Below are positions 18,067 to 27,718 of a DNA stretch of 58,872 bases, in pieces; the stretch's first letter is position 1, and every line of letters begins with the position of its first letter. The stretch is from Bryobacterales bacterium (GTDB lineage Bacteria; Acidobacteriota; Terriglobia; Bryobacterales; Bryobacteraceae), in contig PLOR01000083.1 in NCBI GenBank assembly GCA_003142185.1, positions 14,792-73,663 of the forward strand, given 5' to 3'. The notes below the pieces were generated by a model. It worked only from the letters and a program-made list of their open reading frames with translations, made no database searches and had not been told where the DNA came from. A program made the translations under genes and the position numbers.

Positions 18067-19427
18067 TTCCGGTGCAAGCATTATCCCGCATGGCTACAAT
18101 AGTCCAGCACACCGTTCCGCGTCATAACGCGCTTCAGTCGACGACCCGGCGACCAGGTGGTTTTGCTCCTTATTTCGGTGGCTCACTAACGGCTATATAC
18201 CTATTAATCGGGCGCTGGTCTTTTGAGCGCTTGCAGCATGTTGCGGACCAAGACTTCTTTGACACGCCTACGTCACAGCTTCGGCACTACATACTCCTGG
18301 CCCTGATCTTCGTGACTGTTGTTGGAGTGCCTGTTAGACGACGCACAACGAGCGCCCGGTGCCTTCGCCCCCCCCAACTCGTGCCGTTATGGTTGACGTT
18401 CTTCCTCTATGTGTCTTCAACAGCACTATGGTCTCCAATCGGCGCTCAGACTTCGCTTAAGGTTCTCGATATGGGTAGTTTAGCCGTCCTGACGCTTTGC
18501 GTCGCCTCCTGGACCGCTGGCGAAGCGCGCACCTCTTATCAGAAGGCCTTCTGGCTCACATTCTGCGCGACCGTGGCCGCACTCATCGGGTTCACGGTTG
18601 CCGGCTACGGCTTCACGGACGAGCAGCGCATCGCCTTCTTAGGCGGAGGGCCTAACGTGTTCGGAAGAAACATGGCTATCGGTTTCCTTGGCTCGCTCTT
18701 TTTGATCCGGTACAGGCTTGGGCGGTATTGGATCGCGATCACTGTTCTTACCCCTTTGATGGTTTTGATGTCGGGGAGCCGTGGGGCACTGGCGGCACTT
18801 ATCTGCGCAGCTTCCGCCTACTTCGTAGCGGAGCGAGTAGTGCTGCGAAGACGCCTTGCCATGGTTACGGCCATCCTCTGCGTCGGTGGAGCGGTGCTGT
18901 TCTATTCGGACTTAGGAGAACGCTCTCTCTCGACCTATCAAGAGCGGATTCTACGTTTGACGGTGCAGGAGCGCTATGACTCCGAACGGACTGACCTGGT
19001 TCAGACCGCATATGCGATGGTGCTAACGCATCCGGTCTTCGGCGCTGGACTGGCATCCTTCCCGCTGTACTCTACGGGCTTCTACGCACACAACATCTTC
19101 CTGGAGACCGTTTCGGAGACGGGCGGAGTTGGGGTATGTCTGCTCCTCCTTCCGCTCATCGCGTTTGTGGTGTTCTCGGTTCGACATTGGAGCCTGGTCG
19201 ACAGGCCGACAGTCTGTGCATTTGTCGCCGCATTGGTACATGCGCAGTTCAGCGGAGACCTATTCGATTCCCGGGCCGTGTTCGTACTCCTCATCATGGC
19301 CTCCTCAATTGTCGTGGTAAAGCCCGGGACATCCCAAGGAAACCGGCACAAGACGGCCACCATGCGCTGCGTGGGAACGGAGGCCGACTTAGCGCCGGCA
19401 ATGGCCGGATTAGGTGCTCATCAATGA
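18063..19427 (+). CDS. O-antigen polymerase/ligase family membrane protein (Wzy/WaaL-like)
   Basis: The 454-residue protein has 10 or more predicted helices and the Wzy_C-type region: a large extracytoplasmic loop (YSDLGERSLSTYQERILRL, then TDLVQTAYAMVLTHPVFGAGLASFPLY) followed by AHNIFLETVSETGGVG, a common signature of O-antigen ligases and polymerases. It would polymerise the repeat unit or ligate the finished glycan in the periplasm. The GTG start lies inside the flippase stop (GTGA), and its own stop overlaps the next start (ATGA). Confidence 0.85.
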   Translation: MIPVQALSRMATIVQHTVPRHNALQSTTRRPGGFAPYFGGSLTAIYLLIGRWSFERLQHVADQDFFDTPTSQLRHYILLALIFVTVVGVPVRRRTTSARCLRPPQLVPLWLTFFLYVSSTALWSPIGAQTSLKVLDMGSLAVLTLCVASWTAGEARTSYQKAFWLTFCATVAALIGFTVAGYGFTDEQRIAFLGGGPNVFGRNMAIGFLGSLFLIRYRLGRYWIAITVLTPLMVLMSGSRGALAALICAASAYFVAERVVLRRRLAMVTAILCVGGAVLFYSDLGERSLSTYQERILRLTVQERYDSERTDLVQTAYAMVLTHPVFGAGLASFPLYSTGFYAHNIFLETVSETGGVGVCLLLLPLIAFVVFSVRHWSLVDRPTVCAFVAALVHAQFSGDLFDSRAVFVLLIMASSIVVVKPGTSQGNRHKTATMRCVGTEADLAPAMAGLGAHQ

Positions 19428-20680
19428 GAGTCTGGCTGGTATGTGCGGGTGAGATGTTGCCTGTCGACAAGGGAAACCAGCGTTCCATGCGCGCGGGTAT
19501 GCTGGCTAAGGCACTTCGGACCAGGGACCACGAGGTTACGTGGTGGACGTCGGCGTTTGATCACTCGTCGAAGCGCCTCCGATGCGACCGCAGTTCTACA
19601 ATGCCACTGCCGGATGGCACGCGCTTGAAGTTACTGCAAGGAAGACCGTACGAACGGAACGTGTGTCTTGCCCGTTTGATTAATCACTGTCAGTTGGGGC
19701 GGGAGTTCAAACGTGAATCGGAGCGGGAGGAGCCACCGGAGCTGATCTTTTGCTGCTGGCCGACCATCGAACTCGGATTCGCCTGCGTCCAGTATGGGAA
19801 GCGGCATAACATTCCAGTCGTTCTTGATGTCCGGGACCTTTGGCCTGACATTTTCGTGGACGTCATCCCGTCTTCCATTCGAGGACTTGCTCGTGCGCTA
19901 GGACTGCCCTATTTTCAGATGACGCGGCGGGCGTTCGGGCGGTGCGCAGCCGTCGTAGGTATTTCTGAGGGGTACCTCAGTTGGGGATTGGAATATGCGG
20001 GGCGGTGTCGCAACCAGTTCGATGGCGTCTTTCCACTCGGATATGCGGAACCGGTCTTTTCCAAGGCTTCTGTCGATTCGGAGCGTCAGGCGTTGCAGGC
20101 GCTGGGTGTCGATGAGTCTCGCACGGTGTGCTGGTTCTTGGGCGCGTTTGCCCGGACCTACGACCTGGAGCCGGTCATTCACGCCGCGCGGCAGTTGCAG
20201 CGGGCCGGAACCTCTCAGTTTCAGTTTGTCTTGAGTGGCGATGGAGAGAAGCGGCAAGCTTGGCAGAACCTCGCCCGCGGCCTCAACAACGTTGTGTTTA
20301 CGGGCTGGCTCGATGGAATCAGGATTGCGGCGATGATGCAACTGTCGCGGGTCGGCGTAGCGGCTTACAGGAAAGGCGCCCCGCAGGGCATGCCGAACAA
20401 GATTTTTGAGTACCTGGCGGCCGGCCTCCCGATTCTCTCTTGCCTGGGTGGTGAGTGTGAAGAGTTCCTGAAGTCCGAAGACTGCGGTACGCAGTATTTG
20501 GCGGGTGATTCTCAAAGCTTCCTGGCAGGGCTCCTCAATCTGACGTCGTCCGAGAGTCGTCGCGCCCAGGTTGCTGCGAACTGCGTTCAGGTCTTCCGCA
20601 GCCGGTACTCCGCCACCAAGGTCTATCCCGCGCTTGCCAGTCACTTGGAGCGTCTGGTGACTGCCCAAGCGTTTTCGTAG
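19424..20680 (+). CDS. Glycosyltransferase family 4-like protein
   Basis: The 418-residue GT-B fold enzyme starts MRVWLVCAGEMLPVDKGNQRSMRAGMLAKAL, the usual Rossmann start with a glycine-rich turn. The C-terminal half contains VFTGWLDGIRIAAMM and NKIFEYLAAGLPILS, the EX7E-type donor-binding region of GT4 enzymes. It should transfer a sugar from a nucleotide donor to the growing lipid-linked unit on the cytoplasmic side. It is the only clear glycosyltransferase in the locus apart from the priming enzyme at 26947. The start ATG overlaps the polymerase stop. Confidence 0.88.
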   Translation: MRVWLVCAGEMLPVDKGNQRSMRAGMLAKALRTRDHEVTWWTSAFDHSSKRLRCDRSSTMPLPDGTRLKLLQGRPYERNVCLARLINHCQLGREFKRESEREEPPELIFCCWPTIELGFACVQYGKRHNIPVVLDVRDLWPDIFVDVIPSSIRGLARALGLPYFQMTRRAFGRCAAVVGISEGYLSWGLEYAGRCRNQFDGVFPLGYAEPVFSKASVDSERQALQALGVDESRTVCWFLGAFARTYDLEPVIHAARQLQRAGTSQFQFVLSGDGEKRQAWQNLARGLNNVVFTGWLDGIRIAAMMQLSRVGVAAYRKGAPQGMPNKIFEYLAAGLPILSCLGGECEEFLKSEDCGTQYLAGDSQSFLAGLLNLTSSESRRAQVAANCVQVFRSRYSATKVYPALASHLERLVTAQAFS

Positions 20681-20753
20681 GACTCCAGCCGGCGGGTACG
20701 CGTCAGGGACGTTCCTGTATGGAACAGCCGGGCCAGATCACTGTTGAATCGAC

Positions 20754-22184
20754 ATGAAAGAATACGGCATCATCAATGCTTACTGCCTCGACCTGGATGG
20801 CAGCCCGGCTAAACTTACGAGCGCTCGGAACTCCAAATGTCACGGGCTCGAGCGTGTTGAATGGCGGCCGGGCGCGTGGCGGCTATTTCCCCTGCCGCTC
20901 AAGGCACATGTCAAGAGTGTGGTTCCATTCATTCACCTTCGCTACCTTGTCTACTGGTGGCTATGCTACCACCTGCAGCGATGGCGGAAGAAAGGATACT
21001 ACCGTATTAGCCTGGCGCTTGACCAAGGGTACATCGTCCATTATGCCGTGACCAGATCGCGGGATTTCCGGTTTCCTTTCATGGCAGACTCCGACCTACA
21101 GATGGGACCGGTGTGGACCGATCCGCGCTATCGATCGTCAGGAATAAGCACAGAGACGCTACAGGCGGTGTCTGCGACTGTTAGCCGCGACTGGCGAAGA
21201 CTGTGGTGGCTCTGCCGGGACGATAATGCACCCTCAAACCGTATTCCGGTCACCGCCGGGTTTAGTCGCCGCGGTCTTGCCATGCGAAGGCCCTCTGTGT
21301 TCGCGGGGCTGTTTGGCATATACACGCTATATGGACAGATGAACTATGGCACGGTCACTGAGCGCCCCGGCCAAAGGGCGACCGCCGATCAAAACTCCAT
21401 GCGGCGAGCGCGCTATGAGTTGGCCGCGAAGTATGCGGGCAAAAAGGAGGTCCTGGAGATCGCCTGTGGCTCCGGGATGGGCCTCGGCTTTCTTGCAAGA
21501 ACTGCAAAGAGAGTTGTTGGGGGAGATATCGATGAGGACAACTGCCGTATCGCCTCCGCCGCGTATCGCGGCGACCCGCGCGTTGACGTCATCCAATGTG
21601 ATGGCCACAGTATTCCTTTCTCTGCACGCTCCTTCGATGTGGTGCTGTTGTTTGAGGCAATCTACTACCTGGGGAATGTCGGCGCGTTGATCTCCGAAGT
21701 GCGCAGGGTTCTCCGGTCGGGCGGCACGCTAGTGATATCCAGTGTGAACTGCGACTGGCAGGGCTTCAATCCCAGTCCGTTCAGCACACGCTATTACACC
21801 GCGGCGGAACTCCGCCAGGTGTTAGTGGAACAGGGCTTCCATGTCGAAGTGTTGGTGGGGTTTCCGGACGGAAATAGTAGCTACTTCGGGCAGTTCGTGC
21901 GCATCGCTCGTACCGTTGCCATCGCGCTTGACGTCATCCCAAAGACCATGAGTGGGAAGGAGTGGCTGAAACGGCTATTTTATGGCGAACTGAAGGAGAT
22001 GACGCCGGAAGACATCGAAGAGCCTTGCCGGCCATGTCCCCTTTGGCCGCTTGAGCAGGTCACAGATCCGGCTGCTCATCGAATGTTGTATGTCATTGCC
22101 AGGGTGGCCGAACACGACGATGCCACGCGGCACGACAGCGAAGGCGACCGGGTTTTGACGTTTGCACGGGAAACGAGAATATAG
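20754..22184 (+). CDS. GNAT-like acetyltransferase fused to a class I SAM-dependent methyltransferase
   Basis: A 476-residue protein with two parts. Residues about 1-190 resemble a GNAT N-acetyltransferase: GPVWTDPRYRSSGISTETL matches the acceptor/acetyl-CoA region, and NAPSNRIPVTAGFSRRGLAM resembles the C-terminal NxxSxxxxxxxGF signature. Residues about 215-400 are a class I methyltransferase with motif I VLEIACGSGMGLGFLA, the acidic ribose-binding stretch VGGDIDEDN and SFDVVLLFEAIYYLG. Both activities would modify sugars of the repeat unit in the cytoplasm. The acetyltransferase half is divergent and the assignment there is weaker. There is 73 bp between the glycosyltransferase and this start. 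Confidence 0.7.
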   Translation: MKEYGIINAYCLDLDGSPAKLTSARNSKCHGLERVEWRPGAWRLFPLPLKAHVKSVVPFIHLRYLVYWWLCYHLQRWRKKGYYRISLALDQGYIVHYAVTRSRDFRFPFMADSDLQMGPVWTDPRYRSSGISTETLQAVSATVSRDWRRLWWLCRDDNAPSNRIPVTAGFSRRGLAMRRPSVFAGLFGIYTLYGQMNYGTVTERPGQRATADQNSMRRARYELAAKYAGKKEVLEIACGSGMGLGFLARTAKRVVGGDIDEDNCRIASAAYRGDPRVDVIQCDGHSIPFSARSFDVVLLFEAIYYLGNVGALISEVRRVLRSGGTLVISSVNCDWQGFNPSPFSTRYYTAAELRQVLVEQGFHVEVLVGFPDGNSSYFGQFVRIARTVAIALDVIPKTMSGKEWLKRLFYGELKEMTPEDIEEPCRPCPLWPLEQVTDPAAHRMLYVIARVAEHDDATRHDSEGDRVLTFARETRI

Positions 22185-22186
22185 CG

Positions 22187-22987
22187 ATGAACGAAGCCGC
22201 TCACACAATGCCCTCTTTGGAAGTGGGCTCTGCCGAATCTGGAGCCCGCGATGAGAAGCCGCTTCGAAGCGCTGTGGAGCGGGATGTCGGAAAGAAGATC
22301 GAAAGAATCTTCCTTCGCTGTTCGGATCCCATCGAGGTCAAGCTCGAGAATTTTACGAAGTATGTCCGGCGCCAGCACCTAAAGCGGTTCCTCGCCATGT
22401 ACGAAATCTTTAAGCTGGCGATGCCCGTCAAGGGCTCCATCGTCGAATGTGGAGTGTTTCGAGGTTTCGGATTGATGGGCTGGGCCAAGCTCAGTGCCAT
22501 GCTCGAACCGGAAAACCTCACCCGCCGGATCTACGGGTTTGACACCTTCGAGGGCTTTCCAACAGTCGGCGCGCAAGATCGGAGCGGTTTCACCGATGCA
22601 AAGGCCGGCGATCTGTGCGCGAACTCGTACGATGAACTGACGGAACTCATACGCGAGTATGATCGCGACAGATTCTTGGGCCACATCCCCAAGGTTGAAC
22701 TGATTCGCGGAGACATCACACGGACCGTTCCGGAATTCGTTGCGTCGCACCCGCACTTGCTGGCCAGCCTGCTGTTCCTGGATGCGGACATGTTCGAACC
22801 CACCAAGGTCGCACTGGAAACGTTTCTTCCGCGGATGCCCAAGGGTGCCGTCCTTGCGTTCGACGAGTTGGACAATCCCATCTGGCCTGGCGAGACCACC
22901 GCTGCGATGGACGCCGTCGGGCTCCGCAACCTGCGACTGCGCCGCCTGGACTGGGATCCCTATATCGCTTTCGCCGTTCTCGAGTAA
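22187..22987 (+). CDS. TylF/MycF-like sugar O-methyltransferase
   Basis: The 266-residue protein matches the macrocin O-methyltransferase family: SIVECGVFRGFGLMGWAKL (SAM-binding loop), IYGFDTFEGFP and LASLLFLDADMFEPTKVALE with acidic residues for the catalytic metal, followed by FDELDNPIWPGE. Family members methylate hydroxyls on deoxysugars, so it probably decorates a sugar of the surface glycan. The start ATG is 2 bp after the preceding stop. Confidence 0.85.
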   Translation: MNEAAHTMPSLEVGSAESGARDEKPLRSAVERDVGKKIERIFLRCSDPIEVKLENFTKYVRRQHLKRFLAMYEIFKLAMPVKGSIVECGVFRGFGLMGWAKLSAMLEPENLTRRIYGFDTFEGFPTVGAQDRSGFTDAKAGDLCANSYDELTELIREYDRDRFLGHIPKVELIRGDITRTVPEFVASHPHLLASLLFLDADMFEPTKVALETFLPRMPKGAVLAFDELDNPIWPGETTAAMDAVGLRNLRLRRLDWDPYIAFAVLE

Positions 22988-23010
22988 CTCCGCACCCTAA
23001 GCATCCCATC

Positions 23011-24123
23011 ATGCGTAGCGTTCCATTCTTCAATTACCCGGCACTATTCACGTCTCAAGAGGCGGAATTCCAACGAATATTCGCCGATGTTGGCCGCCGA
23101 GGGGCCTTCATCAAGCACAGGGACCTCGAGGAGTTCGAAAAGTGCCTGGCGTCATTCCTGGGCGTCTCACATGCTCTTGGAGTCGGCAACGCGACTGACG
23201 GCCTGGAGGTGGCGTTGTTGGCCGCTGGTGTCAAAGACGGCGACGAGGTCATCCTCAGTTCGCACACAATGTTGGCTACTGCGGTCGCGGTTCACTTTGC
23301 CGGCGCCAAGCCCGTGCCCGTCGAGTGCGGTCCAGACCATCTGATCGACCCCGCTGCCGTCGAAGCCGCCGTAACTCCACGCACCCGAGCTATCATGCCG
23401 ACGCAACTCAACGGCCGCACCTGCGACATGGATGCTCTTGGGCGGATCGCCAACACGCACGGCTTGCTCATCGTCGAGGACGCCGCCCAGGCTTTGGGAT
23501 CGCGTTTCAAGGGACGCTGCGCGGGCAGTTTCGGCGCGTCGGCGGCCATTAGTTTCTACCCCGCCAAAGTCTTGGGTTGCATGGGTGATGGTGGAGCGGT
23601 CGTCACGAATGATAGCCGCGTCTATGAGCGCGCGTCTGAACTCTGCAATTTCGGCCGAAACTCCGCCGGCGAAGTAGTCCGGTGGGGGTTCAACTCGCGG
23701 CTGGATAACCTTCATGCCGCTATGTTGCTATTCCAATTGAACCGGTACGACGACGTAATGCGCCGGCGCCGCGAACTCGCTGCCCTTTACACCGGGCGGC
23801 TCGACAATGTCGCCGAGATCGGGCTTCCCCCGGCCCCCGACTCGGACCGCGACCACTTTGACATCTATCAGAACTACGAAATCGAGGCCGAGCACCGCAA
23901 CGAGCTCAAACAGTACCTCATGGACCGCGGCATAGGCACACTGATCCAGTGGGGGGGCCAGGCCATCCACCAGTTGAAGGCCCTTGGCTTCACCCAACAC
24001 CTCCCACACACCGACTGGCTCTTCACGCGGCTGGTCATGCTGCCCATGAACATGTCGCTTTCGGACGACGACGTACACTACGTCTGCGACAACATCCGCG
24101 ACTTCTACGGCTACACACAGTGA
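23011..24123 (+). CDS. DegT/DnrJ/EryC1/StrS family sugar aminotransferase
   Basis: The 370-residue PLP enzyme has the conserved active-site region ISFYPAKVLGCMGDGG, with the Schiff-base lysine at K186. It also has VEDAAQALGSRFKGRCAG for phosphate and cofactor contacts, and GNATDGLEVALLAAG near the N-terminus. It would convert a keto-sugar nucleotide to an amino sugar. The dehydratase at 27719 and the transketolase pair could supply keto-sugar substrates. The start is ATG 23011, 23 bp after the methyltransferase. Confidence 0.92.
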   Translation: MRSVPFFNYPALFTSQEAEFQRIFADVGRRGAFIKHRDLEEFEKCLASFLGVSHALGVGNATDGLEVALLAAGVKDGDEVILSSHTMLATAVAVHFAGAKPVPVECGPDHLIDPAAVEAAVTPRTRAIMPTQLNGRTCDMDALGRIANTHGLLIVEDAAQALGSRFKGRCAGSFGASAAISFYPAKVLGCMGDGGAVVTNDSRVYERASELCNFGRNSAGEVVRWGFNSRLDNLHAAMLLFQLNRYDDVMRRRRELAALYTGRLDNVAEIGLPPAPDSDRDHFDIYQNYEIEAEHRNELKQYLMDRGIGTLIQWGGQAIHQLKALGFTQHLPHTDWLFTRLVMLPMNMSLSDDDVHYVCDNIRDFYGYTQ

Positions 24124-24219
24124 GCGCTATAACGCCCAACGGCACCCACAAACTTGCCCGGGTTCGCGCGCACTCTCTCGCGTCATGGCAGGAAACGCCC
24201 CAACAGGAGCGCGGCTAAG

Positions 24220-25131
24220 ATGAACTGGAAAACAAAGGCGCGAATTACGCGATGTTGCGCCCGGGTGCCTAAGTCCGAAAGATGCTATCGGTTCATCCAG
24301 AAGCACTTTGGGCGGCTCAGCGATGACCCGCAGTCAAGGTTGAACCCAACGGTGGCGTTGGTGGCGATGCTGAGAAAGCACCAGCGCGTTTTGGCGGGAA
24401 GGTATCTCGAGGTTGGCACGGGTCACGTGCCCGTCGTTCCAGTCGGACTCTTCCTGGCCGGAGCGAGAGAAGTATGGACGTACGACCTCAACCGGCGGCT
24501 CGATCCCGAGATGACCCTCGGCATGCTGGCATGGCTGGCTGAGCACGGGGACCACGTGACCAATCTTTTCTCGCCGTTTGCGGATAGTTCCGAGGTCAAA
24601 GCCAGGTTGGGCCGGCTGAGAGGGATCAAGGATGTGGCGGGCTTATTGGAAGTTGCCAATATTCGCTATGTGGCCCCCGCCGATGCGGCGCGGACGGGAC
24701 TGCCCGACCGCAGCGTCGATTGTCACTTCTCGGTCACGACGCTGGAGCATGTCGCACCGGAGGCGCTGATCGGTGTCTTTCGGGAGGCCCGCCGCATCTT
24801 GGCGCCAGGCGGAGTAGCTATCCATCTGATCGATCCGAGCGACCATTTCCAACACACCGATGCCTCGATTACCAAGATCAATTTCCTCCGGTTCACTGAG
24901 ACAGACTGGCGGTCGATAGCCGGCAACCACTTTGCATACTGCAACCGCTTGCGTGCGAGCGATTACGCACGCCTCTTCTCCGAGGCGGGGTTCAGTATAG
25001 CGGACGAGCAGCGCGTGGTCGATCAAGATGGCGTTGCGTTGCTCCAGCGGGCTTTCCCCGTTGATGTGCGATTCTCCGGCTATACGGACATGGACCTCTG
25101 CACGACTGAGTACACCGTAGCCCTAACGTAA
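24220..25131 (+). CDS. Class I SAM-dependent methyltransferase
   Basis: The 303-residue protein has the Rossmann SAM motif RYLEVGTGHVPVVPVGLFLAG, the acidic end of strand two TYDLNRRL, and a motif-IV-like segment DRSVDCHFSVTTLEHVAPE followed by ARRILAPGGVAIHLIDPSD. I chose ATG 24220 because AGGAG lies at 24204-24208; an earlier in-frame ATG (24154) has no ribosome-binding site. By context it should methylate a sugar or sugar nucleotide of the polysaccharide. The target cannot be told from sequence. Confidence 0.82.
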   Translation: MNWKTKARITRCCARVPKSERCYRFIQKHFGRLSDDPQSRLNPTVALVAMLRKHQRVLAGRYLEVGTGHVPVVPVGLFLAGAREVWTYDLNRRLDPEMTLGMLAWLAEHGDHVTNLFSPFADSSEVKARLGRLRGIKDVAGLLEVANIRYVAPADAARTGLPDRSVDCHFSVTTLEHVAPEALIGVFREARRILAPGGVAIHLIDPSDHFQHTDASITKINFLRFTETDWRSIAGNHFAYCNRLRASDYARLFSEAGFSIADEQRVVDQDGVALLQRAFPVDVRFSGYTDMDLCTTEYTVALT

Positions 25132-25175
25132 TCTTTGAACGCAACCGATTAAATCATAGAGGGACGGCCTCATAA

Positions 25176-26012
25176 GTGAATAGCCAAGTTTTCGCGACAG
25201 GTTTCATCGGGACTCGTGAGCTCGCTCACCGCATTCGCACCCACGCCCTTCGCATGACCAACATAGGCGGCGGAGCCCACATCGGAGCGGTTTTCTCCTG
25301 CGTGGACATCCTCGCCGTCCTCTACGGCGGCATTCTACACGTCGACCCCACCGCGCCAAAATCGCCCATAAGGGACCGCTTCGTGCTGAGCAAAGGACAC
25401 GCTGGAGCCGGCCTCTATGCCGCCCTCGCCGAGCGGGGCTTCTTCCCGGTCGCGCAACTCCTGACGCACTATCAGGACGGCTCCGATCTGAGCGGTCATG
25501 TCTCCCACAAACTGCCCGGTGTTGACGTATCCACTGGTTCCCTGGGCCATGGTCTTTCCATTGCCTCCGGAATGGCTTACGCCGCCAAGCTCAAGTCAGC
25601 ACCCCACCGCGTCGTCTGTCTGTTGAGTGACGGAGAATGCGACGAAGGATCCACTTGGGAGGCTGCTCTGTTCGCCGCTCACCACGGACTTTCGAGCCTG
25701 GTCGCCATTGTGGACTACAACCGGATTCAGGGCATTGCTCCCGTCGCCGACGTTTTGGAACTCGAACCCTTTACCGATAAATGGGCCGCCTTCGGCTGGG
25801 CTGTCCGCGAAGTGGACGGCCATGACCACGCAGCACTGCGCACGGCTCTTGTATCCGTGCCGTTCGCGCCCGGCAAGCCCTCATGCCTGATCGCCCACAC
25901 CACGAAAGGCAAAGGTGTCAGCTTTATGGAAAACACCGTGCTCTGGCATTACCGCATACCTCGCGGCGCGGAATTCGATGCGGCGCTGGCCGAATTGGAG
26001 GCCCAGCCGTGA
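25176..26012 (+). CDS. Transketolase, N-terminal (TPP pyrophosphate-binding) subunit
   Basis: The 278-residue protein corresponds to the first third of transketolase: HIRTHALRMTNIGGGAHIGA, DRFVLSKGHAGAGLYAAL, TGSLGHGLSIASGMAYA and the TPP/Mg motif SDGECDEGSTWEA with downstream DYNRIQ. The start is GTG 25176. The C-terminal half is encoded by the next gene with a GTGA overlap, a split form often seen in secondary-metabolite and glycan loci rather than in central metabolism. It would form a heteromeric TPP enzyme that transfers a two-carbon ketol unit. Confidence 0.9.
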   Translation: MNSQVFATGFIGTRELAHRIRTHALRMTNIGGGAHIGAVFSCVDILAVLYGGILHVDPTAPKSPIRDRFVLSKGHAGAGLYAALAERGFFPVAQLLTHYQDGSDLSGHVSHKLPGVDVSTGSLGHGLSIASGMAYAAKLKSAPHRVVCLLSDGECDEGSTWEAALFAAHHGLSSLVAIVDYNRIQGIAPVADVLELEPFTDKWAAFGWAVREVDGHDHAALRTALVSVPFAPGKPSCLIAHTTKGKGVSFMENTVLWHYRIPRGAEFDAALAELEAQP

Positions 26013-26950
26013 GAGACGCTTTCATCCGCACCCTCACGGAACTGGTCCCGCAACACCCGGAAGTTGTCCTGCTGTCCGGCGACTTGGGTTTTGCGGTCCT
26101 CAACGAGTACATCGACCGATTCCCCCGGCAGTTCCTCAATGTGGGCATCGCGGAGCAGAACATGTCTGGCCTGGCTGCCGGCCTTGCGCTCGAGGGCCAC
26201 GCGGTTTTCACCTACTCGATCGGCAGTTTCCCCACCCTGCGCTGCCTGGAACAGATCCGCAACGACATTTGCTACCACGGCGCCAACGTGAAGATCGTCT
26301 GTGTTGGCGGAGGCATGAGCTACGGGCCAGTTGGTTTCTCGCATCATGCCACGGAGGATCTGGCGATGCTTCGATCGCTTCCGGGTATGCAGGTGTTCTC
26401 GCCTTGCGATCTCTGGGAAGCTGCCGAAGCCGCCCGGTATCTCGTCTCGCATCGCGGCCCCGCCTACCTCCGCCTCGACAAGTCGGCTGCGCCCGCGACT
26501 GTGCAACCCGGCGAAGCTTTTCGGGCAGGCCGCATCCGAACGGTTCGCGAGGGATCGGATGTGACATTTGTGGCTACCGGCGGAATTCTGGGAGAAGCCA
26601 TCCTGGCCGCCGATATTCTCGCCGACCAGGGCATCTTTTGTCGCGTCCTCAGCGTTCACACAGTCAAGCCCCTCGATCGAGATGCGCTCACCACCGCCGC
26701 GTCCGAAACAGGCGGCATCGTCAGCATCGAAGAACACGCCGTTGACGGAGGGCTGGGCGGCGCGATCGCCGAAGTTCTCATGGAAGCCGGAGTCTTTCCG
26801 CGTTTCCTGGTACGCATGGGGCTCCGCAATACCTTCTCATCGGTAGTTGGGAGCCAGCAATACCTCCGCAAGGTTTACTCACTGGATGCCGCAGCCATAG
26901 CTCGGACCGTATCTGCCAAGCTGGGTACCGCCGTTCCCGCACTTGCATGA
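26009..26950 (+). CDS. Transketolase, C-terminal (pyrimidine-binding) subunit
   Basis: This 313-residue partner holds the pyrimidine-binding domain (LNVGIAEQNMSGLAAGLALEG with the TPP-activating glutamate in AEQN) and the C-terminal domain (ILADQGIFCRVLSVHTVKPLD, EEHAVDGGLGGAIAE). GTG 26009 overlaps the N-terminal subunit stop, so both are made together. The following gene overlaps it by 4 bp. A longer in-frame opening into the previous gene exists but is not needed. Its location suggests a branched or chain-extended sugar precursor. Confidence 0.9.
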   Translation: MRDAFIRTLTELVPQHPEVVLLSGDLGFAVLNEYIDRFPRQFLNVGIAEQNMSGLAAGLALEGHAVFTYSIGSFPTLRCLEQIRNDICYHGANVKIVCVGGGMSYGPVGFSHHATEDLAMLRSLPGMQVFSPCDLWEAAEAARYLVSHRGPAYLRLDKSAAPATVQPGEAFRAGRIRTVREGSDVTFVATGGILGEAILAADILADQGIFCRVLSVHTVKPLDRDALTTAASETGGIVSIEEHAVDGGLGGAIAEVLMEAGVFPRFLVRMGLRNTFSSVVGSQQYLRKVYSLDAAAIARTVSAKLGTAVPALA

Positions 26951-27681
26951 CACTGAAACGAACTTTCGACCTCCTTGTCGCCTCGGCCGGTTTGGTGCTG
27001 TTCTCGCCACTTCTGGTTGCTGTCATGCTCTCCATCTGGCTCCAGGACCGGAAGTCGCCGTTTTACATCGCGCCTCGAGCCGCCCGCGGCGGCAGCGAAT
27101 TCCGAATGCTTAAGTTCCGTTCCATGGTGGTTAACGCCGACAAGATCGGCGGCTCATCTACGGCCGCCGCCGACCGGCGTATTACACCCGTTGGCCGATT
27201 CGTGCGCGCGTACAAACTCGATGAGCTGATCCAACTGTGGAACGTCCTGGAGGGCGACATGAGCCTTGTCGGACCGCGGCCACAGGTCCTGACGGACGCT
27301 GGTCTTTATACAGAGGCAGAGAAGCGCATGCTCACCGTCCGTCCCGGCATGACCGACCCGGCCTCGATCGTCTTCTCCGATGAAGGCGATGTCCTCCACG
27401 GAAGCTCTGACTCGGACCTGCTCTACAACCAGATCATCCGTCCGTGGAAAAGCCGCCTGGCTTTGGCCTACATCGACCACCGCACGTTTGGCACTGACCT
27501 TTGGCTGATTCTGCTCACCGTCGTAGCCATCGCGTCCCGGCCTGCCGCGTTGCGTGCGCTCGGAAACTTAATTCGCCGCTGGCAAATCGATCCGCTGGTC
27601 GTCCGCATGGCCGCCAGGCAGGAAGCTCTTGTGCCATACCCTCCGCCGGGTGCCGCTGAGGTCGTGGAACACTATCTGTAA
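26947..27681 (+). CDS. Undecaprenyl-phosphate sugar phosphotransferase (priming transferase, PglC/WcaJ C-terminal type)
   Basis: The 244-residue protein has an N-terminal reentrant or transmembrane helix (FDLLVASAGLVLFSPLLVAVML) and the bacterial sugar transferase core: SEFRMLKFRSMVVNAD, ITPVGRFVRAYKLDELIQLWNVLEGDMSLVGPRP. It would load the first sugar-phosphate onto undecaprenyl phosphate at the inner membrane and so start the repeat unit. It is the small monotopic form without the large N-terminal domain of WbaP. The start ATG overlaps the transketolase stop. Confidence 0.9.
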   Translation: MTLKRTFDLLVASAGLVLFSPLLVAVMLSIWLQDRKSPFYIAPRAARGGSEFRMLKFRSMVVNADKIGGSSTAAADRRITPVGRFVRAYKLDELIQLWNVLEGDMSLVGPRPQVLTDAGLYTEAEKRMLTVRPGMTDPASIVFSDEGDVLHGSSDSDLLYNQIIRPWKSRLALAYIDHRTFGTDLWLILLTVVAIASRPAALRALGNLIRRWQIDPLVVRMAARQEALVPYPPPGAAEVVEHYL

Positions 27682-27718
27682 TCAAGCACGCCGCCGCCAT
27701 CGTCTGAGTCTCATCGCT

